Shown here in pieces: positions 52,365 through 59,830 of a stretch of 64,000 nucleotides of DNA (the first letter of the stretch is position 1; every line of letters starts with the position of its first letter). The translations under genes were made by a program, and so were the position numbers. The DNA is from an uncultured Chitinophagaceae bacterium (GTDB taxonomy: Bacteria > Bacteroidota > Bacteroidia > Chitinophagales > Chitinophagaceae): contig CALMYJ010000020.1 of NCBI GenBank assembly GCA_937873715.1, forward strand, positions 62,001 to 126,000. The letters run 5' to 3'. Under the pieces are notes generated by a model, which was not told where the DNA came from, made no database searches, and saw only the letters and a program-made list of their open reading frames with translations.

Positions 52365-53525
52365 CTACCCCAGCGCCTGTACTATATCTTCCAAAATATC
52401 ATCTATATGCTCCAGCCCTACAGAAATGCGTATAAGCCCGGGTGTTATATTAGTACTCAGCCTTTCTGCTTCAGTAAGTTTGGCATGTGTGGTGCTGGAA
52501 GGATGCGAGGCAATGCTCCTTGTATCGCCCAGGTTAGCCGTAAGCGACAACATTTTCAGGTTGTTTAAAAAAGTACGGCCGCTTTCCAGCCCGCCTTTTA
52601 ATTCAAAGCATACAATACCGCCGCCGTTTTTCATTTGCTTTTTTGCAATGGCATATTGCGGATGACTGGGCAAAAAAGGATAGCGAACGCTGCTGATTTT
52701 ATCGTGGCCTTCCAATGCTTTGGCAAGCGCCAGGGCATTGGCGGCATGGCGTTCCATCCGCACATCAAGTGTTTCGAGGCTTTTGCTCAGTACCCAGGCA
52801 TTAAAGGGGGATAATGCTGGGCCGGTACTGCGGCAAAAAAGATAAATATCGTTGATGAGTTTTTTATTACCCACAATTACACCGCCCAGCACCCTGCCCT
52901 GCCCATCGATCCATTTGGTGGCGGAATGCACCACCAGGTCGGCGCCATATTCAATCGGCCGCTGGCATACCGGAGTGGCAAAGCAGTTATCTACATTAAA
53001 TAAAAGATTGTACTTTTTGGCCAATGCCCCGGCAAACTGCAGGTCGATAACAGCCAGCCCGGGATTGGTAGGCGTTTCGATATACAGCATTTTGGTATTG
53101 GGCTTTACGGCCGCTTCCCATTTTTCAGGCTCATCAGCACTTACATAAGTGTATTCGATGCCATAATTGGGCAGGTATTTTTTTATCACCGTTTGTGTAC
53201 TGCCAAAAATAGAATTACACACCAGCAGGTGATCGCCTGTTTTTAAAAAAGTCATAAATGAGGCAAACACGGCACTCATGCCTGATGCGGTAGCATAACC
53301 TGCTTCAGCTCCTTCAAGCGCTGCCATTTTATCGGCCAGTTCCTGTACATTGGGGTTGCTGAAACGGCTGTAAATATTGGCATCGGTTTCGTCGGCAAAA
53401 GCCGCCCTCATGTCTTCCGCATTATCGTAGCAAAAACTGCTGGTTAAAAACATGGGCACAGCATGCTCCATTTCGCCGGTGCGATCTACCTGTATACGTA
53501 TGGCTTTTGTAACCGGGTGCTTCAT
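52365..53525 (-). CDS. metZ: O-succinylhomoserine sulfhydrylase-like (Cys/Met metabolism PLP enzyme)
   Basis: A 386-residue enzyme from ATG 53525 (ATG/CTG extension up to 53567 is not conserved). YATASGMSAVFASF, NPNVQEL and HSATKWIDGQGRVLGG hold the PLP-binding Lys and neighbours. GQGRVLGG fits the MetZ-type sulfhydrylase better than MetB or MetC. It should join homocysteine from an O-acyl-homoserine and sulfide. The osmC gene lies 63 bp upstream on the same strand, and metX is divergent beyond it, so both acylation and sulfhydrylation steps are adjacent. Confidence 0.9.
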   Translation of the reverse strand: MKHPVTKAIRIQVDRTGEMEHAVPMFLTSSFCYDNAEDMRAAFADETDANIYSRFSNPNVQELADKMAALEGAEAGYATASGMSAVFASFMTFLKTGDHLLVCNSIFGSTQTVIKKYLPNYGIEYTYVSADEPEKWEAAVKPNTKMLYIETPTNPGLAVIDLQFAGALAKKYNLLFNVDNCFATPVCQRPIEYGADLVVHSATKWIDGQGRVLGGVIVGNKKLINDIYLFCRSTGPALSPFNAWVLSKSLETLDVRMERHAANALALAKALEGHDKISSVRYPFLPSHPQYAIAKKQMKNGGGIVCFELKGGLESGRTFLNNLKMLSLTANLGDTRSIASHPSSTTHAKLTEAERLSTNITPGLIRISVGLEHIDDILEDIVQALG

Positions 53526-53588
53526 GATAATAAAATTTTTGTACGGTAGCCTGTTGCAACATTGCATTAACCGCCGGGGGATAAATCG

Positions 53589-54011
53589 TTAGGGGTTTAC
53601 TTTTACTTCCCAGGTTAAATTGGTGCCGCCTTTGCGTAATGTTTCGGCTACGGAGCAGTATTTATTCATGGAGAGTTCGCAGGCCCGATAAGCTTTTTCT
53701 TCATCCACCGTACCGGTAAGTACAAAAGTTACTTTTACGTTTTCCCAAAGTGAAGGCTCTTTGCCTTTTTCTCTTTCACCGGCTATTTGTATTGAAAAAT
53801 CTTTTACCTCCTGGCGCTGCTTTTTTAAAATCATTACAATATCGATAGCACTGCAACCACCAAGCCCCATTAGCAGCATTTGCATCGGCCTTATGCCCGA
53901 ATCGAGCCCACCGGTTTCGCTGCTGGAGTCCATCCGGGCAATATGCCCCATGGCATCTACGGCTTCAAAGGCAAAATCGCCTTCAACCCTTTTTAAATTT
54001 ATTTCTATCAT
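53589..54011 (-). CDS. OsmC-family peroxiredoxin-like protein
   Basis: A 140-residue protein. The peroxidatic Cys is in GLGGCSAIDIVMIL (about 53) and a second Cys lies in YRACELSMNKYCSVAETL (two Cys). These are the usual OsmC/Ohr positions. It may reduce organic hydroperoxides, or act as a thiol protein in sulfur metabolism, given its neighbours. It shares a 69-bp divergent promoter region with metX. Confidence 0.9.
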   Translation of the reverse strand: MIEINLKRVEGDFAFEAVDAMGHIARMDSSSETGGLDSGIRPMQMLLMGLGGCSAIDIVMILKKQRQEVKDFSIQIAGEREKGKEPSLWENVKVTFVLTGTVDEEKAYRACELSMNKYCSVAETLRKGGTNLTWEVKVNP

Positions 54012-54080
54012 TTCCCAAAAATTTGCACAAATATAATTGCTGTAAGCCTTTACTTTGCAATTCTTTATTTACAAGCGCCG
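54012..54080. promoter_or_regulatory. Divergent promoter region osmC-metZ / metX
   Basis: A minus-strand -7 box TATATTTG (54035-54028) serves osmC, with TTG at 54060-54058 as a -33. On the plus strand TTTG (54022-54025) and TTACTTTG (54050-54057) may serve metX. The two promoters overlap, so they could compete. No SAM riboswitch fits in 69 bp. Confidence 0.5.
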
Positions 54081-55100
54081 ATGGATAATTTTTATTACCC
54101 CCACCCTTTCCCATTAGAAAATGGTGCTGTATTACCTGAACTTAATATTGCCTATACTACTTATGGCAAAATGAATGCAGAGGGCTCCAACGTGGTATGG
54201 GTATGTCATGCCCTTACGGCCAACTCGGATGCAGCCGACTGGTGGAATGGTGTAGTGGGCGGCGGCCACGTAATTGACCCGGCAAAGCATTTTATTGTAT
54301 GCGCCAATATACTTGGCTCCTGCTATGGTACTACAGGCCCCCTGAGTATAAACCCTGAAACCCAAAAACCATATTACAACAGCTTCCCAATGGTTACCAT
54401 CCGGGATATGGTACAGGCACATGCACTACTGCGCCGGCACCTGGGTATAAACAAAATTTACCTGCTGATGGGCGGCAGCATGGGTGGTTACCAGGCAATG
54501 GAATGGTGCCTGGCAGAGCCGGAGGCCATTGATAACCTTTTATTACTGGCAACCTCCGCTACCGAAAGCGCCTGGGGCATTGCCACACATACGGCACAGC
54601 GACTTTGTATTGAAGCCGATTGCACCTGGCAGCAACCAACCGCAGAAGCCGGTGCCAAAGGCCTGAAAGCAGCAAGGGCTATCGGCATGCTTACCTACCG
54701 TAATTACGATATTATGGTGCAAAAACAATCGGACCCCGACAGCGAAAAGCTGGACAATTATAAAGCGGCCACTTATATCAATTACCAGGGCGATAAGCTG
54801 GTGGCAAGATTTAATGCTTACAGCTACTGGCTGCTTACCAAAAGTATGGACAGCCACCATATAGCCCGTGGCCGCGGCGGTGAATGCCCTGCAGTTTTAA
54901 ATAAAATAAAACAGCAAACGCTGATTATCGGCATCAGCAGCGATATCCTTTGCCCCGTATTTGAACAAAAATTCCTGGCCAAAAACATTCCCGTTGCCAA
55001 ATATGTGGAAATTGGATCCGATTATGGCCATGATGGTTTTATGGTAGAATCGGCAGCTATATCCGGCCATTTACAGGAATGGCTTGATACTTTAGCTTAA
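54081..55100 (+). CDS. metX: Homoserine O-acyltransferase
   Basis: A 339-residue alpha/beta-hydrolase-fold enzyme. The nucleophile is S133 in MGGSMGGYQAMEW, and the acid and base are in GISSDILCP (Asp) and DYGHDGFM (His). CHALTANSDAADWW opens the active site. It transfers an acyl group to homoserine in methionine synthesis; acetyl or succinyl specificity cannot be decided by eye. It lies divergent from the osmC-metZ genes. Confidence 0.93.
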   Translation: MDNFYYPHPFPLENGAVLPELNIAYTTYGKMNAEGSNVVWVCHALTANSDAADWWNGVVGGGHVIDPAKHFIVCANILGSCYGTTGPLSINPETQKPYYNSFPMVTIRDMVQAHALLRRHLGINKIYLLMGGSMGGYQAMEWCLAEPEAIDNLLLLATSATESAWGIATHTAQRLCIEADCTWQQPTAEAGAKGLKAARAIGMLTYRNYDIMVQKQSDPDSEKLDNYKAATYINYQGDKLVARFNAYSYWLLTKSMDSHHIARGRGGECPAVLNKIKQQTLIIGISSDILCPVFEQKFLAKNIPVAKYVEIGSDYGHDGFMVESAAISGHLQEWLDTLA

Positions 55101-55175
55101 GCCTCCTAATTTTAATTATCCCAAAAATCAGCTTTTTATAAACAATTGGTTAACCCGGTTGTTTACCACAACAAT

Positions 55176-55199
55176 CAATGTTTAAACATTGTATATTTG
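55176..55199 (+). promoter_or_regulatory. Perfect 16-bp palindrome next to a -7 box
   Basis: CAATGTTTAAACATTG (55176-55191) is a perfect palindrome that directly abuts TATATTTG (55192-55199), a full match to TAnnTTTG. The ATG follows 17 bp later. This placement between the -33 and -7 positions is what a repressor operator would have. Confidence 0.55.
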
Positions 55200-55216
55200 C
55201 ACTGAAATACACACAC

Positions 55217-55687
55217 ATGATACAAACTCCGGCTACTGCCCCCAAAAAAAGCCTGCTTAAAAAACTATTACTGGCTGGTATAATCCTGTTGCTGGCTGGC
55301 GGCGCAGCCGTATGGTACATTTTTACCCGGGAGTTTGAAGATACTGCTACCCAGGAAGCGGCCTATACTGTAAGCGCTATGCCCTTTATGGAAGAGTTTC
55401 GAAATAATATTGACGAAGCCAATAAAAAATATTCTGAAAAAATTATCACCGTAAACGGCCGGGTTACCGAAATAGAAAAAGCAGATACCGCCGTAAATAT
55501 TAAAATGGCAGATACCGGAACAGGCGACTATATCATTTTTGCTTTTCAGCAGCAGCACATTAAAGCTGCAAAGCAGGTACAGGTGGGTGATAGTATTGCA
55601 ATCAAAGGTTCCTGCAGTGCTGGGGTATACAGCGATATACTCGAAACCGGCTTTATTACTTTCAAACGCTGCAGTATCAACAAATAA
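55217..55687 (+). CDS. Membrane-anchored OB-fold (tRNA_anti-like) protein
   Basis: A 156-residue protein from ATG 55217, chosen because an ATG at 55178 would lie within the palindrome. One N-terminal helix (about 14-33) anchors it. The rest fits an OB-fold of the tRNA_anti-like type: EKIITVNGRVTEIEKADTAV, GDYIIFAFQQQHI, and VQVGDSIAIKGSCSAGVYSD. Such proteins in Bacteroidota have unknown roles; nucleic-acid or oligosaccharide binding is possible. It may share a transcript with the YceI gene 21 bp downstream. Confidence 0.8.
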   Translation: MIQTPATAPKKSLLKKLLLAGIILLLAGGAAVWYIFTREFEDTATQEAAYTVSAMPFMEEFRNNIDEANKKYSEKIITVNGRVTEIEKADTAVNIKMADTGTGDYIIFAFQQQHIKAAKQVQVGDSIAIKGSCSAGVYSDILETGFITFKRCSINK

Positions 55688-55708
55688 ACACTCAAAACAC
55701 ATAAAACA

Positions 55709-56245
55709 ATGAAAAAAACAACACTCATTATCGCATTGGCCGTACTGGCAGTTTCGGCTTTTGCCCAAAAGAAAACCACCACTTCTGCTACGGTAAAATT
55801 TGATGCCGCCACACCACTGGATGCATTACCTGTAGCAGAAAACAAAACAGTAGTTGCTGCCATAGACACCAAAAAAGGCACAGTAGCATTTGAGGCTGTG
55901 GTAAAAAGCTTCAACTTTAGCAACCCTATGATGCAGGAACATTTTAACGGCGAACGCTGGTTTAATTCTGAAAAATTCCCCAAAACCACTTTTACCGGAA
56001 AAATCACCAACCTGTCTGCTATCAATTTTTCAAAAAATGGCACTTACGAAGCTAAAATAGAAGGTGAACTTACCATGAAGGGTATTACCAAACCTTTGAG
56101 CACCACTGCTACCATTACTGTAAATGGCGATGTATTAATTACAGCATCTGAATTTACTATTGCACTTGCCGACTACGACATAAGCGATGCAAAAGGTAAA
56201 ATTGCCAAAGAGCCTAAAATATTTGTTTCGGCAGAACTGAAATAA
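55709..56245 (+). CDS. YceI-family lipid-binding protein
   Basis: A 178-residue exported protein with a signal peptide (1-20, ending SAFA before Gln). FEAVVKSFNFSNPMMQEHFN, KFPKTTFTGKITNL and EGELTMKGITKPLS are YceI motifs forming a lipocalin-like barrel. The family binds isoprenoid chains such as polyprenols. It is followed by a strong hairpin. It lies 21 bp after the OB-fold gene. Confidence 0.92.
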   Translation: MKKTTLIIALAVLAVSAFAQKKTTTSATVKFDAATPLDALPVAENKTVVAAIDTKKGTVAFEAVVKSFNFSNPMMQEHFNGERWFNSEKFPKTTFTGKITNLSAINFSKNGTYEAKIEGELTMKGITKPLSTTATITVNGDVLITASEFTIALADYDISDAKGKIAKEPKIFVSAELK

Positions 56246-56265
56246 ACCTGTCTATTTAAAACTCA

Positions 56266-56296
56266 ACAGGCCACCGGTACCGGTGGCCTGTTTGTT
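56266..56296 (+). terminator. Strong intrinsic terminator after the YceI gene
   Basis: A 26-bp perfect palindrome (56266-56291, ACAGGCCACCGGT with its complement) is followed by TTGTTAT. Confidence 0.75.
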
Positions 56297-56360
56297 ATAA
56301 GGCTGCTCCATTGGCAACCGCAGTAAAGTTTACCGGCACCCACCGGGTAGCAGTGTTTTG

Positions 56361-56368
56361 TAAGTTTG
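56361..56368 (+). promoter_or_regulatory. Candidate -7 box (TAAGTTTG) of the proline dehydrogenase gene
   Basis: TAAGTTTG matches TAnnTTTG 22 bp before the ATG 56391. No -33 at a usual distance was found. Confidence 0.45.
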
Positions 56369-56390
56369 CTTACATTTGAATTTATTACGC

Positions 56391-57623
56391 ATGCACACCT
56401 ACAAGCCTGTATCGTTCGAGAATACTGAATACGCATTTGCTTATAAAAAAAACACCGCCTTAAAAAAGGCAAAGTTCCTGTTTTCTGCAATGGGCAAACC
56501 CTGGCTGCTACGGCTGGGTATGCAACTTACCCCCACCGCTATACGCTGGAAAATCCCCTTTGTTAAAAACATTATCAGGCACACACTTTTCCGGCAATTT
56601 GTTGGGGGCGAAACGCTGGAGCAAACCAAAGAAGTGGCTGCACAACTGAGCCGGTTTGATGTGCAGGTAATACTGGATTATGGTGTGGAAGGAGGCGGCA
56701 ACGGCGAAGCGGCATTTGATCATGCCACAGAAGAGTTTATCCGGGTGATTCATTACGCAGCCACACAACCTAATATTCCTTTCATGAGTATTAAGGTAAC
56801 CGGGTTTGCCCGGTTTGAACTACTCGAAAAAATAGACGGGCTGATGCACCAGGCAGAAGGCACTTTAATGAAACGCTACCTTAAAGCTACCGAACAACTC
56901 GATGCTGATGAAAAAGAAGAATGGCACAGGGTAAGAGTACGCTTATTGCGTATATGTGAAGCAGGCTATGCACAAAATACAGGCGTACTGGTGGATGCAG
57001 AAGAAACCTGGATACAGGATCCCGTAGATGCACTTACCATACTGATGATGGACAGCTTTAACAAAGAAAAAATTGTTATTTACAATACCATTCAATTGTA
57101 CCGGCACGACAGGCTCACCTTTCTTAAAGCCTGCCACGAAGCGGCTGCTGAAAGAGATTTTATCTTAGGCGCCAAACTGGTACGAGGTGCTTATATGGAA
57201 AAAGAACGGGCCCGTGCTGCAGCTCATGGTTATCCCTCCCCGATTCAGCCGGATAAAGCAGCCTGCGATAAAGATTATAACGAAGCACTACAATACTGTA
57301 TGGAAAGGCTGAACAGGATTGCCATTATTGTAGCATCGCACAATGAATACAGCAATATGCTGGCTATAAAAATATTACAGCAAAACCAACTGCCGCTTAA
57401 CCATCCGCATGTACATTTTTCGCAACTGTATGGCATGAGCGACAATATTACTTTCAACCTGGCAAAAGCTGGCTGCGCCGTAAGCAAGTACCTGCCTTTT
57501 GGCCCAATCAAAGACGTTATCCCTTACCTCATGCGGCGGGCACACGAAAACAGTGCTGTGGCCGGGCAAACCGGCAGGGAACTGGAATTGATAAAAAAAG
57601 AAATTAAACGCAGGGGACTATAA
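56391..57623 (+). CDS. Proline dehydrogenase
   Basis: A 410-residue FAD enzyme from ATG 56391 (TTG 56376 gives five more residues). It has the PRODH beta-barrel motifs: VILDYGVEGGGNGEAAFDHA, ILGAKLVRGAYMEKERA, IVASHNEYS and YLPFGPIKDVIPYLMRRA-type FAD-site segments, then RRAHENSAVAG. It oxidises proline to pyrroline-5-carboxylate, giving electrons to quinones. It lacks the P5C dehydrogenase half of PutA, so this is the stand-alone form. Confidence 0.95.
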   Translation: MHTYKPVSFENTEYAFAYKKNTALKKAKFLFSAMGKPWLLRLGMQLTPTAIRWKIPFVKNIIRHTLFRQFVGGETLEQTKEVAAQLSRFDVQVILDYGVEGGGNGEAAFDHATEEFIRVIHYAATQPNIPFMSIKVTGFARFELLEKIDGLMHQAEGTLMKRYLKATEQLDADEKEEWHRVRVRLLRICEAGYAQNTGVLVDAEETWIQDPVDALTILMMDSFNKEKIVIYNTIQLYRHDRLTFLKACHEAAAERDFILGAKLVRGAYMEKERARAAAHGYPSPIQPDKAACDKDYNEALQYCMERLNRIAIIVASHNEYSNMLAIKILQQNQLPLNHPHVHFSQLYGMSDNITFNLAKAGCAVSKYLPFGPIKDVIPYLMRRAHENSAVAGQTGRELELIKKEIKRRGL

Positions 57624-57633
57624 AAATGCAGGC

Positions 57634-58539
57634 TCACAGGTTGTAAATATCTTTTGCCAGCCGGAAAGTATTGCAATGGGCTGCAGTAATAATCCGTATA
57701 TCGGCACTATAACCGCCACCCATAGCCACAGCACAGGGTATACCATGTTGTTTCAATTTTGAAAAAACCATTTCATCTCTTGCATAACAGCCGTTCATAC
57801 TTACCTTAAGTTTGCCATACCGGTCCGTATCCAAAATATCAACCCCAGAAAGGTAAAAAGCAAAACCCGGCTTTACTTTTTCGATAAGTGTATGCAGGGC
57901 ATCCTCAAGTATATGCAGGTATTCAGCATCGTTAGTACCATCTTTTAAAGGAATATCCCAATCACTTTTTTCTTTACGGAACGGATAATTATGTTCGCCA
58001 TGTATACTGAATGTAAAAACATTTTCTGCTGCCTCAAATATTTTAGCGGTGCCATTGCCCTGGTGCACATCTAAATCAATAATTAAAATTTTACGGGCAA
58101 GATTGTGATGCAAAAGATAATTGGCTGCCACCGCCATATCATTCAGCAGGCAAAAGCCCTCGCCCCTGTCGGCAAAAGCATGGTGCGTACCACCGGCTAC
58201 ATTTAAAGCCACCCCGTATTGCAGGGCATAATGGCAACAATCTATAGTACCTTGTGTAATCATCAACTCCCTTAAAGTAAGTGCCGGTGATTGGGGAAAA
58301 CCAATATGCCGCTGCTCCCGGGCAGATAGGGTTTGTAAATGCAGCTTTTGCAGGTAGGTTTTATCGTGAGTCCATAATACCACTTCATCCGGGCATGGCT
58401 GTGGTGCAAAAATATTATCGCTGCTTATTGCGCCTTCATGCAGCAACTGGCCGGGTATCAGTTCGTACTTCAGCATCGGAAACCGGTGGCCTTCAGGCAG
58501 TGGATGGGCATAAATGGAATCGTAAGCTATTTTCAACAT
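57634..58539 (-). CDS. Histone-deacetylase-family amidohydrolase
   Basis: A 301-residue enzyme starting at ATG 58539 (MLKIAYDSIYAHPL), because a longer 58617 version adds a non-family extension overlapping pdeM. Zinc-site residues appear in GGTHHAFADRGEGFCLLND (catalytic His pair), IIDLDVHQGNG (Asp and His ligands) and YLSGVDILDTDRYG (Asp ligand), with AMGGGYSADI at the end. The family removes acetyl groups from amines (acetoin-utilisation, polyamine or lysine deacetylases). It lies 10 bp after the pdeM gene, which is a curious pairing. Confidence 0.92.
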   Translation of the reverse strand: MLKIAYDSIYAHPLPEGHRFPMLKYELIPGQLLHEGAISSDNIFAPQPCPDEVVLWTHDKTYLQKLHLQTLSAREQRHIGFPQSPALTLRELMITQGTIDCCHYALQYGVALNVAGGTHHAFADRGEGFCLLNDMAVAANYLLHHNLARKILIIDLDVHQGNGTAKIFEAAENVFTFSIHGEHNYPFRKEKSDWDIPLKDGTNDAEYLHILEDALHTLIEKVKPGFAFYLSGVDILDTDRYGKLKVSMNGCYARDEMVFSKLKQHGIPCAVAMGGGYSADIRIITAAHCNTFRLAKDIYNL

Positions 58540-58549
58540 GGCTTCAACA

Positions 58550-59230
58550 CTAATGTACTTTAAGCAGGCCGGCCGATTCTCCTTTTTTAACATCGGCAGG
58601 TAATACGGCAAACACACTATCCCCCTTTTTGGGCTTCACTGTGTAAGTGCCCGTAAATTTTCCAAACGCCGGCAATACCGCATATTTTGATGTAAGGTAA
58701 AAACAGGGAAAACGCAGCGATTGTTTGCTTACGCCGCCAATATTTACCGAGGGATGAATATGCCCTGAAAAATAAAAAAAATCATCCTGCATGGTTACCT
58801 CCTTAATATCATGCACAAACGAAAAACTGCCAACCTGCAATTGGCCCTTTATAGTATTGATACCAGCCTGTGTATACCAGTGCTCCTCTAAAATATCATG
58901 ATTCCCCATTACCAGTTGTATCGGCAACCTGCCAAAATCCTGCCGCCATTTTTTAAACAACTGGTGCTCCCGGTTATCATGGCTGTGAAACATATCGCCT
59001 ATCACGATAAGATTAACGGGTTTAAAATACTGCAACAACAGTACAAATCGCTGCATCTCTTCTTTAAATAAATTTTGTGGCACTGCAATACCCGACTTAC
59101 GAAAATGACCGGTTTTGCCAAAGTGAAGGTCGCTCACCATTAAGGTACGTTCCGCTTCCCAAAACACAGCACGCCCTGCCGAAAGCAGGAAACAATGATT
59201 GCGTATTTGTAAGGGTATCAACTGTTGCAT
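58550..59230 (-). CDS. pdeM: Metallophosphoesterase PdeM of the ligase-associated DNA damage response
   Basis: A 226-residue calcineurin-type phosphoesterase from ATG 59230. Metal sites: VSDLHFGKTGHFRKSG, IGDMFHSHDN, MGNHDILE and SGHIHPSVN, each with the expected Asp/His/Asn. This group is annotated as the ligase-associated DNA damage response endonuclease PdeM. The partner DEXH helicase is 597 bp away on the same strand; a DNA ligase and a beta-lactamase-fold exonuclease usually complete the system but are not in the window. Confidence 0.88.
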   Translation of the reverse strand: MQQLIPLQIRNHCFLLSAGRAVFWEAERTLMVSDLHFGKTGHFRKSGIAVPQNLFKEEMQRFVLLLQYFKPVNLIVIGDMFHSHDNREHQLFKKWRQDFGRLPIQLVMGNHDILEEHWYTQAGINTIKGQLQVGSFSFVHDIKEVTMQDDFFYFSGHIHPSVNIGGVSKQSLRFPCFYLTSKYAVLPAFGKFTGTYTVKPKKGDSVFAVLPADVKKGESAGLLKVH

Positions 59231-59323
59231 GGCCTGCGAAGGTAAATACTGCAGCGGCAAAAAAATTGTACACCCGGCTTTGTAAAACGGCTATTAGTAT
59301 TTACTTTTCAAAAAATAAAAAAC

Positions 59324-59830
59324 ATGACCAACACTTCATCTGCCGACATGCTCAACTTTGATGATGGTAATAAACCAGCATTACCCGGGGCTTTAAATGT
59401 ATTAACCATTCTTACTTTTATAGGCTGTGCACTTGGTTTTGGAGGTAGTATCTGGAATTATGTACGTGCCGAAAAAGCTTATAAAGATATCCAGGAAGCA
59501 CAGAGCAAAATGGAGGATGCACCGGCATGGGCCAAAAAACTAATGGGGCCCGAAATGCTGGAGATGGCCCGTAAATCGCTGGAAAATAAATTACCAATGC
59601 TGGTATTGGGCCTGCTGGGCACCGGCCTTTGCCTTTATGGCGCCATGGAAATGCGTAAACTAAAAAAGCAAGGTTTTCCGCTATGGGTAGCCGGCGAATT
59701 TTTACCCATCATTGGTGGTGTTATTTTTTTAGGCACAGGTATGTTCTCCGGCTTTGCCATTTTTTCGCTGGTATTTCCTTTAATATTCCTGGCATTGTAT
59801 GCCATGCAGCGTAAGCACTTGATTCATTAA
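59324..59830 (+). CDS. Four-helix membrane protein of unknown function
   Basis: A 168-residue protein with a soluble N-terminus (about 1-20) and four hydrophobic helices (near 23-43, 92-110, 117-135 and 140-158). Between helices 1 and 2 lies a 45-residue charged loop with EAQSKMEDAPAWAKKLMGPE. No catalytic motif is visible. It sits on the opposite strand between pdeM and the helicase and converges with the helicase, overlapping stops by 4 bp. A link to the repair genes is not evident. Confidence 0.75.
   Translation: MTNTSSADMLNFDDGNKPALPGALNVLTILTFIGCALGFGGSIWNYVRAEKAYKDIQEAQSKMEDAPAWAKKLMGPEMLEMARKSLENKLPMLVLGLLGTGLCLYGAMEMRKLKKQGFPLWVAGEFLPIIGGVIFLGTGMFSGFAIFSLVFPLIFLALYAMQRKHLIH

Noticed and set aside
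54012..54080. Possible SAM riboswitch upstream of metX.
   Set aside because: The gap is 69 bp and contains promoters for both directions; no known aptamer fits.
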